Source: JAVBSX01 sp964576215
Lineage (GTDB): Bacteria > Planctomycetota > Planctomycetia > Pirellulales > Thermoguttaceae
Length of the DNA stretch: 11,526 nucleotides
Direction of reading: 5' to 3'
NCBI GenBank assembly: GCA_964576215.1
Contig: CAZNVM010000180.1
Span: 1-11,526, forward strand
Shown: positions 1-5,613 of the stretch, piece by piece
How the letters are laid out: each line of letters opens with the position of its first letter
Numbering within the stretch: the first letter of the stretch is position 1
Notes under the pieces: generated by a model
The model's input: only the letters and a program-made list of their open reading frames with translations
What the model was told of the DNA's origin: nothing
The model's database searches: none
Made by a program: the position numbers and the translations under genes

Positions 1-429
1 GAAATTCTACAAATATTAAGCGTAACAATATTCATCAAAACACCACTTTTGACGCTTTTTTCACAGGATTTTACACTTTTTAATAACTACTATAACCCTA
101 AACAGTTGCTATTGTTCGACTTATGATCGGACGCTAGTGACGAATTATGAATTATGAATTCAAAGGCCGTTTACAGCAGATACGTTCCCTAACCCCCGCT
201 TGTCGGGGGAAGAGAACCTTTGGACCTGTCTTATTTTACGCAATAGGTTATTGTTCGTCAAGATTGAAGCGGATTTCTTGCGCAGCAACAGTTTACAAAT
301 ATAAAGCACAATCAGAGCCGCGCACGGAGTAAGCGGTTTTCACGTTACCACCGGGGTTACCGCTTACTCCGTGCGCGGCTCTGATTGTGCGCGGCGTTGA
401 ACAGTATGCGGCTCTGATTAACCCCCCGT
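1..429. other. Gene-free region with repeats
   Basis: No convincing gene is visible here. The first ~130 bases are AT-rich. A 7-base tandem repeat (GAATTAT, about 2.7 copies) lies at 142-160. A short GC-rich hairpin lies at 193-209: CCCCCG (193-198), loop CTTGT, CGGGGG (204-209). It has no T-run on either side, so it is not a good intrinsic terminator. The right end carries the long inverted repeat at 306-390, described separately. A 61-codon reading frame at 147-332 runs through these repeats, has no recognisable domain and is not called. The region lies just 3' of the minus-strand diguanylate cyclase gene, so it is its downstream flank. Confidence 0.6.
306..390. repeat. Perfect 32-bp inverted repeat, 21-nt loop
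   Basis: The arms 306-337 and 359-390 are exact reverse complements and could form a very stable hairpin in RNA or a cruciform in DNA. The 12-mer GCGGCTCTGATT in the right arm (375-386) occurs again as a direct copy at 408-419, and GTGCGCGGC occurs at 371-379 and 387-395. The locus therefore looks like a partly duplicated palindromic element. It begins about 40 nt past the stop codon of the minus-strand diguanylate cyclase gene and could block or terminate that transcript. No classic poly-U tract follows it in that direction, only a T-rich stretch. Its role as terminator, mRNA stabiliser or parasitic repeat is unresolved. Confidence 0.85.
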
Positions 430-2757
430 TTAAGTCCAGGGAAGGTTACAACGTATGTCTTCGCCGTTGTTTTCGTTGTAAAAGACAATCCTGTTGCGTC
501 CTCTTGCCTTCGCCTGGTAAAGAGCTTCGTCGGCCAGTTTTATTGCCGTATCCATATTGGTTGACGGCGAGGTCGAATAAATTCCAAAACTCGCGGAAAC
601 CGGGATCAAAACATCCCCGAATAGCACCGGCTCCCGACAGATGTTTTGCCGGAGACGTTCGATGAAGTTAAGCAGGTCCGTCTTATCGACATCGGTCATC
701 AGCAAAATGAATTCCTCCCCGCCGTAACGACCGTATAAATCATAAGGCCGAATCGCCACTTTCACCCGCCGGGTCACTTCCTTGAGTACCGTATCTCCTG
801 CCAAATGGCCATATTTGTCGTTGATGGCCTTGAAATGATCCAAGTCGTAAATAACAACAAAGCATTGCTGTCCCGTTCGAAGCGATTTTTTCATTTGGAG
901 ATTGCCAAGCTCCAAAAAATAGCGTCGATTGTAAACGTCCGTCAAGGCGTCGTTACTGGCGAGGACCTTTAATTTTCGGCTGAGTTTTATGTTTCGCAGG
1001 AGCAAAGAGACGGCGGCAACCAGCATCAATGACACCACGCAGGCAAAGATGGATATGAAAAACCGTTGGTTTTCCGCAAGTTTCTTCGAATAATCATACG
1101 TTCGGTTCATCCAATGGTTTTCAATCACGTCCGTCTGTACGAATTGTTGCGCTTTCGAAATGACGGAGCACAATACTTTTTCATTCTTATTGAAACCGAA
1201 ACAGGAACTCATCGGCTTGGACAAACGCAGGTTGATCTTGAATTGCGGTTTTTCCAGATAATGCAACTGGGTAAGCAACACGTGCTCGGAAGCCATTAAC
1301 AGGTCCACTTCCCCTTTCTCCAAAGCACTCAGGCAAGCACTGAGCGTATCGTACCTCTTAAGATTTCGGTTATAGGGGAAGAGTTCATTATAAACGTCCT
1401 CATAGCCGGACTGCTTCATCACGCCGACGGAATAGCGTGCAACCTGATGACTCAAAAGGTTTGGAAAATTGGACTTCGACATGACGGCATAATAAGAATG
1501 GGAGTAAGGAGTCTCGCTCCAAATGAAATGTTCCTCCCGTGGTTTCGTGCGCAAGAGCCGTGTTGTCATGGGAATCTCACCCGTTTTCGTTTTCTCATAA
1601 ATCTCCGCCCAGACAGTTCGGACGTTCACGACCTCAAACTTTATATCAAGAAGTTTGCTGATTTCCGCCAAAACGTCAATCGCGATTCCCTGAAACTCCT
1701 TTTCATTTTTGTTGTAGAAATTCACGGGATAATCGTCAAACTCAAACGCGATGGGAACCGTTGCTTTCCGTTGTACCAAATCTTCGATATAAGCCTTTTC
1801 CTCTTCCGTAAGCAGTTTGCTTAGTTCATTCCTTGCGTAAATGCGTTCCCCTTCCTCGTAAAGTTCGACCAGTTTACGACTTCCCTCTTCCGTTGCGATG
1901 TATTTGTCGATTATGGAAATAACGGGAGTCAGTTCGGGATTGGCCGTCATGATCGATACCGGCGAGTGAATCAGCGGAAAAATGATCCGGGAACGAATAA
2001 AATCGTATTGCTCAAAGGCGGGAAGTGCGACCGCTTCCTCGATAAAACCGTCAATTTCACCGCGTTGAAGCATTTGTGCCGCCATCGGATAATTGGCAAC
2101 TTCCACTTTTTTGAAAGGGATGTGATAAACTCTTTCAACATCGTCCGCCGTAATCGTGCCCTCCAAAAAGCCGATGGTCCGCCCGACCACGTCCTCTTCC
2201 GTCTGAATGTCGTTCGAGTCCTTGAGGGTGAAAATCCGAAGCATCCGCTCGGCAATGGGGAGCGACATCGAATATTTTTTCATGCGTTCTTCCGTTGCCG
2301 TCAATTCTTCCGTGAAATCCACGGATCGGGCCTCAAGTCGTTCGACCAAGGCATCCCACTCATAGATTTCCGCGACGACGGGAATCTCCAAAAAATCGGT
2401 GAGAAAGCGGGATAGCCTTACCAGAAAACCATCGTAAGACCCGTCGGGTAACGGCAGCATTTCTTCTCCGATCAAGACTCCCAGGGAAAACTTCTTTCTG
2501 TCGGCCTTGAGGGCCTCGATGACGGTAATTTCCTCCGCCGTCACGCCGGGAATACTCTTGTACGTCTTGATCGAATCCGCCGACGTTTCCTTTTTTTCAC
2601 GGGACAAGTAGCATCCCGCCAGTAAGAAACCCAGCAATAGGGTTATGAAAAAAAGCAGTATGTAATCGATTCTCTTGCTCTGGGGAAACTTTTCGGTTTC
2701 CCGATACAATGAATCAGCAACGTCTGTTTGTGAAATTACTTTGGAAAAGAGCATCAC
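430..2757 (-). CDS. Diguanylate cyclase with two periplasmic SBP domains
   Basis: This is a 775-residue sensor predicted to make c-di-GMP from two GTP in response to a periplasmic ligand. Residues 31-50 form a first membrane segment or signal anchor. Residues ~90-305 and ~332-545 are two tandem SBP_bac_3-like solute-binding domains. Each keeps the arginine typical of amino-acid binders (R158 in a TATEER stretch, R407 in a TKPREEH stretch). The acidic ligand-binding position after the GxxD motif is kept in the first domain (E241) but is serine (S490) in the second. Residues 566-588 form a second membrane segment, followed by a cytoplasmic GGDEF domain (~600-765). The active-site motif is GGEEF (679-683), an Asp-rich DLDHF stretch starts at D638, and the inhibitory I-site RPYD (670-673) is at the usual spacing. 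Catalysis and product feedback therefore both look intact. The start is GTG at 2757, but the ATG next to it (2754) is equally possible; neither has a clear ribosome binding site. An LLAGC sequence (45-49) in the first membrane segment resembles a lipobox, although the preceding 30-residue leader is long for a lipoprotein. Confidence 0.93.
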   Translation of the reverse strand: MMLFSKVISQTDVADSLYRETEKFPQSKRIDYILLFFITLLLGFLLAGCYLSREKKETSADSIKTYKSIPGVTAEEITVIEALKADRKKFSLGVLIGEEMLPLPDGSYDGFLVRLSRFLTDFLEIPVVAEIYEWDALVERLEARSVDFTEELTATEERMKKYSMSLPIAERMLRIFTLKDSNDIQTEEDVVGRTIGFLEGTITADDVERVYHIPFKKVEVANYPMAAQMLQRGEIDGFIEEAVALPAFEQYDFIRSRIIFPLIHSPVSIMTANPELTPVISIIDKYIATEEGSRKLVELYEEGERIYARNELSKLLTEEEKAYIEDLVQRKATVPIAFEFDDYPVNFYNKNEKEFQGIAIDVLAEISKLLDIKFEVVNVRTVWAEIYEKTKTGEIPMTTRLLRTKPREEHFIWSETPYSHSYYAVMSKSNFPNLLSHQVARYSVGVMKQSGYEDVYNELFPYNRNLKRYDTLSACLSALEKGEVDLLMASEHVLLTQLHYLEKPQFKINLRLSKPMSSCFGFNKNEKVLCSVISKAQQFVQTDVIENHWMNRTYDYSKKLAENQRFFISIFACVVSLMLVAAVSLLLRNIKLSRKLKVLASNDALTDVYNRRYFLELGNLQMKKSLRTGQQCFVVIYDLDHFKAINDKYGHLAGDTVLKEVTRRVKVAIRPYDLYGRYGGEEFILLMTDVDKTDLLNFIERLRQNICREPVLFGDVLIPVSASFGIYSTSPSTNMDTAIKLADEALYQAKARGRNRIVFYNENNGEDIRCNLPWT

Positions 2758-2830
2758 ATGGTGAAAAGGGGAGTGGGACCAGCGAGATTCCCGCTTTTTA
2801 CCCGATTTTTCTCAAGAAAACAAGACCGTA

Positions 2831-2861
2831 TTGACAAAATTTTCCTTTTTTTCCGAATTAT
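2831..2861 (+). promoter_or_regulatory. Candidate sigma70-type promoter
   Basis: The -35 hexamer TTGACA (2831-2836) is a perfect consensus. The best -10 is weak: AATTAT at 2856-2861, with a long 19-nt spacing. Transcription would start near 2868, leaving a leader of about 160 nt that includes the palindromic block before the TTG start at 3031. This is sequence matching only, and planctomycete promoter consensus is not well defined. Confidence 0.25.
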
Positions 2862-2886
2862 TCCTTTTCCCAATAAAAGCCGGAAT

Positions 2887-2954
2887 GGAGCGCAGCGCAA
2901 TGACGCTCCCCGTGTGAACCTGTGAGGAGAGCGGTTTGCTACCGGGGTTCCCCC
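2887..2954. repeat. Palindromic intergenic repeat block
   Basis: The block begins with GGAGCGCAGCGCAATGAC (2887-2904), which matches 17 of 18 bases of the sequence at 8032-8049 in the other divergent intergenic region. GGAGCG (2887-2892) can pair with CGCTCC (2904-2909) around an 11-nt loop. The block ends with AGCGGTTT (2930-2937) and ACCGGGGTT (2941-2949), both also present in the same order inside the inverted repeat at 332-358. It looks like a degenerate member of a dispersed repeat family. The outer boundaries are approximate. Confidence 0.55.
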
Positions 2955-3030
2955 TTTCAGAAAACATCCTTTCATGTTTGAATGGTCTTTGCAACGTTGA
3001 AAATCCAACAATCCAACCCGCTCCTTCGTT

Positions 3031-4791
3031 TTGAACACTTCTTTGCCCCACCGCGTGCCGTCCACACCGCAAGAGCGGCAACGGATTCTTGCGCAGGTTC
3101 GACAGGAAGCTGCGGAAAAAAGTGCGACGTTTGCCGTCAACCGGGCTTCGCTGGAAACGCTGGGACGCTCGATTTTGCAAAAACTCGACTGTTCCGGGAA
3201 TTATTTGGCCTGGACAATGGTGCTTCTTGGCAGCGAATTTTGGAAGCCGCGAATACTTACGATTCCCCAAGCACGTCGCACGCTCCTTTTACCGCACTGT
3301 TTGCGGGATTCGCAGTCATGCAATGCAACCTACGACGCCGAGGGATTACACTGCCTTTCCTGTGGACGATGCCCTCTTGCCGATTTCAAACAACACGCCG
3401 AGTCGCTCGGATATTCCGTCGTGATTGCCGAAGGAACGCCAATCGTCATGAAGTCGATCCTCAGCGGCAAAACCGACGCGATTTTGGGAGTCGGTTGCTT
3501 AAAATCGCTGGAACAGGCTTTCGATCAACTGCAATTGGCCGGAATCCCCGCCGCCGCCGTGCCATTGTTAAACGCCAATTGCAAGGACTCCACCGTCGAT
3601 TCCGACTGGGTTCGGGAACTCATTGATATTCCGTACGATACTTCCTGGGAACGCGGGCTTCCAGCCTGTCCCATTGCAGGCAAGATGCCTGCGGTCCCAG
3701 GGAATACCTGGCTACATCTTTTGCGGCAAGCGGCGTCGCTTGCGGAGGAAATTTTGCCGCAAAGTCAACACTCTGCGGCCTCCACAGAGCGTGTTGCCTC
3801 TGATTTTTTGAAGGTCGGCGGAAAATATTACCGTCCGTTCATCACGCTTGCCGCGTTTGACGCTTTAACCGGTTCACGGGGAACGCACAGCGACGGCGCA
3901 AAACAGGTTGCCGCGTTTCCGTCCATCGTTAAACGCACGGCACTGGCAATTGAAGTTTTTCACAAAGCGTCGCTTATTCACGACGATATTGAGGACGACG
4001 ATTCGTTTCGATACGGGCAACCGACATTGCACAATCAGTACGGAATACCGATTGCGGTCAATCTCGGCGATTACCTGATCGGATTGGGGTATCGCCTCAT
4101 CACGGCGGAATCGCCGGAACTTGGCGGACAGGAACTTGGCAGGGGCGGTCTGCTCCGGGCCGATCTTCTCGCAAAAATAAGCGAAGCGCATCTCAAATTG
4201 TGCGAAGGTCAGGGAGCGGAACTTTTTTGGCGGCACGAGGCGAATCCCGAAATCACTCCGGCGGAAGTCCTGAAAATTTACGGACTGAAAACCGCTCCCG
4301 CCTTTGAAGCGGCTCTTTACGCCGGAGTACGACTTGGAACATTTTTCCGATCCGAAAAATCGGAACCCGACGAACGTTTTCTGGAAAAAATTACCGATCC
4401 GCTTGCCCGGTTTGCCCGATATTGGGGAACCGCGTTTCAAATCAAAAACGATATGGAAGATTGGATTCCGAACGAAAACAAGCGGATTCCGGCGCAAGAC
4501 GTTGCTCAAGACCGTCCGACGATTCTTCGGGCGTTCGCTCTGGAATTGCTTCAGGAAAAGGACCGAACGCGGTTTTTGGAATTGGTCGCAATGTTAAGTT
4601 CGCGTTCCTCTTCCGATGCCGATCAGAAATTTCCGGAACAAATCCACGATCTATACGAAAAATCAGGGGTTTTCGAAAAAGCGAAACTGCTGATCGAAAA
4701 ATACGTTGCAAGAGCCAAAGAAGCGGTGCAACAGATCGATCACGAACCGCTTCGGAATTTTCTGTACCATACAACTTCATCAATAAAGTAA
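3031..4791 (+). CDS. DUF116-polyprenyl diphosphate synthase fusion
   Basis: This 586-residue protein has two parts. Residues ~40-200 match DUF116, a cysteine-rich family of unknown biochemistry. Its cysteines are C90 (LPHCLR), C97, C108, C111 and C114 (CLSCGRC), an arrangement that could hold zinc or an iron-sulfur centre. Residues ~225-580 are an all-alpha trans-isoprenyl diphosphate synthase that would add isopentenyl diphosphate to an allylic diphosphate. Visible motifs are GGKYYRP (263-269), the first Asp-rich motif DDIEDDD (318-324) and the second, NDMED (473-477). The synthase therefore looks active; product length cannot be read from the sequence. The start is uncertain: the frame opens after a TGA at 2998-3000, the first candidate is TTG at 3031, and TTG 3043 or GTG 3055 are alternatives. 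None has a clear ribosome binding site. The linker between the domains (residues ~205-256) carries a palindromic DNA repeat translated in frame. The gene leads a tight plus-strand cluster with the FmdB-like and HIT genes. Confidence 0.9.
   Translation: MNTSLPHRVPSTPQERQRILAQVRQEAAEKSATFAVNRASLETLGRSILQKLDCSGNYLAWTMVLLGSEFWKPRILTIPQARRTLLLPHCLRDSQSCNATYDAEGLHCLSCGRCPLADFKQHAESLGYSVVIAEGTPIVMKSILSGKTDAILGVGCLKSLEQAFDQLQLAGIPAAAVPLLNANCKDSTVDSDWVRELIDIPYDTSWERGLPACPIAGKMPAVPGNTWLHLLRQAASLAEEILPQSQHSAASTERVASDFLKVGGKYYRPFITLAAFDALTGSRGTHSDGAKQVAAFPSIVKRTALAIEVFHKASLIHDDIEDDDSFRYGQPTLHNQYGIPIAVNLGDYLIGLGYRLITAESPELGGQELGRGGLLRADLLAKISEAHLKLCEGQGAELFWRHEANPEITPAEVLKIYGLKTAPAFEAALYAGVRLGTFFRSEKSEPDERFLEKITDPLARFARYWGTAFQIKNDMEDWIPNENKRIPAQDVAQDRPTILRAFALELLQEKDRTRFLELVAMLSSRSSSDADQKFPEQIHDLYEKSGVFEKAKLLIEKYVARAKEAVQQIDHEPLRNFLYHTTSSIK
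3644..3701. repeat. Palindromic repeat inside a coding sequence
   Basis: The outer arms CCTGGGAACGCGGGC (3644-3658) and GCCTGCGGTCCCAGG (3687-3701) pair at 13 of 15 positions. An inner GCCTG/CAGGC pair gives a cloverleaf-like fold. The element is translated in frame as residues ~205-224 of the polyprenyl synthetase fusion, including GLPACPIAGKMPAVPG, exactly at the junction between the two domains. From memory, peptides of this kind (GFQPV..., or GILPA...PALP when read in other frames) recur in unrelated proteins of planctomycetes and verrucomicrobia. That resemblance has not been tested here. Confidence 0.7.
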
Positions 4792-4814
4792 CTCAAACCA
4801 CGAACGATTCCTCA

Positions 4815-5039
4815 ATGCCTTTGTACGAATATACTTGTTCCAGGTGCCGTAAGGATTTTGAACTTTTGGTGCGCAGCGGCCAGGTTCCGCAGTGTCCCGA
4901 TTGTGGTAACAAAAAATTGGAACGCCAGATGAGCGTACCCGCCGCAGCGCACTTTGCAGGGCCGGTTTGTCCGGGGGCCGGTGAGATGTGTCATAGCCAA
5001 CCGGGACCATGCTGCGGTGCCAAAGGATGTATTCATTGA
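4815..5039 (+). CDS. FmdB-type zinc ribbon protein
   Basis: This is a small cytoplasmic protein of 74 residues. The start MPLYEYTCSRC and the two CxxC knuckles (C8/C11 and C27/C30) identify the FmdB/CxxC regulatory zinc-ribbon family, whose members are often annotated as putative regulators without a defined function. After the ribbon there is a short tail rich in cysteine (C52, C59, C66, C67, C72) that ends in Cys-Ile-His. This tail could form a second metal site and is unusual against the minimal family core. The gene starts 23 nt after the stop of the polyprenyl synthetase gene, which suggests cotranscription. No Shine-Dalgarno sequence is visible, but the conserved MPLYEY start fixes the ATG. 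A longer frame upstream overlaps the previous gene and is not the real start. Confidence 0.88.
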   Translation: MPLYEYTCSRCRKDFELLVRSGQVPQCPDCGNKKLERQMSVPAAAHFAGPVCPGAGEMCHSQPGPCCGAKGCIH

Positions 5040-5085
5040 CCCACTCACCCGCGTCTGAGACGCTGGGCTAAACATTTTTTGAACG

Positions 5086-5613
5086 ATGAACAAACACGAA
5101 ACACTTTGGGCTCCCTGGAGGCTGACATTTATTCAGCAGGAAGACCGGGAGGAAGACCGCGTCGAAGTCGGGCCGGGTTGCGATCCCGACTGTTTTCTCT
5201 GTCAGGCGGTTGCCGCAGTCAACGATTCCCGGCAGGATCGCAAGCGGCACGTTTTTTTCCGGTCGGAAACTTCCATCGGCGTCTTGAATCGGTATCCGTA
5301 CAATAACGGACATCTCCTTCTTGCGCCGAAACGTCATATTGCGAGGCTCGGCGACCTGACGGAAGCGGAAATGCTTGACCTGACGCGGCAAATCACCCGA
5401 TGGGTGGAACGTCTGGAGCGGGAAATGCAGCCGCACGGGTTCAACGTCGGCTTGAACCTCGGGCACGCCGCCGGAGCCGGTGTACCGGGCCACCTGCACT
5501 GGCACATCGTTCCCCGCTGGAACGGCGATGTGAATTTCATGCCGGTCATCGGTGGTGCCAAAGTGATCCCGCAATCGCTTGACGCACTTTGGGAAATTCT
5601 GACCGCTGATTGA
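5086..5613 (+). CDS. HIT-family nucleotide phosphorylase/hydrolase
   Basis: This 175-residue cytoplasmic enzyme belongs to the histidine triad superfamily. The catalytic motif is HLHWHIV (H136, H138, H140), and H140 is expected to be the nucleophile that forms a nucleotidyl intermediate. The N-terminal LWAPWR segment, the CFLC pair (C36, C39) that probably binds zinc, and PKRH (H84) resemble the bacterial Ap4A phosphorylase-type branch. A dinucleoside polyphosphate is therefore the likely substrate, although this is family inference. Length is typical. The start is ATG at 5086, 46 nt after the FmdB-like stop, with no clear ribosome binding site. It probably belongs to the same transcription unit as the two genes before it. 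Its TGA stop at 5611-5613 directly abuts the TAG stop of the minus-strand neighbour. Confidence 0.93.
   Translation: MNKHETLWAPWRLTFIQQEDREEDRVEVGPGCDPDCFLCQAVAAVNDSRQDRKRHVFFRSETSIGVLNRYPYNNGHLLLAPKRHIARLGDLTEAEMLDLTRQITRWVERLEREMQPHGFNVGLNLGHAAGAGVPGHLHWHIVPRWNGDVNFMPVIGGAKVIPQSLDALWEILTAD

Larger units (their letters stand above)
2758..3030. other. Divergent intergenic region
   Basis: These 273 bases separate the minus-strand diguanylate cyclase gene from the plus-strand DUF116-polyprenyl synthetase gene and should hold promoters for both. The plus strand has a perfect TTGACA at 2831-2836 in an AT-rich stretch. Downstream of it, 2887-2954 is a GC-rich palindromic repeat block that would form part of a long 5' untranslated leader. 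Overlapping minus-strand reading frames here (2754-3140 and 2812-3270) have no domain and overlap the promoter and the next gene, so they are not called. Confidence 0.55.

Noticed and set aside
147..332. 61-codon plus-strand reading frame in the left flank
   Set aside because: It crosses a tandem repeat, a hairpin and an arm of the long inverted repeat, has no domain, and its composition is unlike the real genes.
2754..3270. Two overlapping minus-strand frames between the divergent genes
   Set aside because: They run through the repeat block, the promoter and the start of the well-supported polyprenyl synthetase gene, and show no domain or signal peptide.
5048..5080. Hairpin GCGTC-TGA-GACGC followed by six T residues, between the FmdB-like and HIT genes
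   Set aside because: The stem is only 5 bp before a mismatch and the T-run starts about 12 nt after it, so it is a poor intrinsic terminator. The three-gene cluster was kept as a likely single unit.
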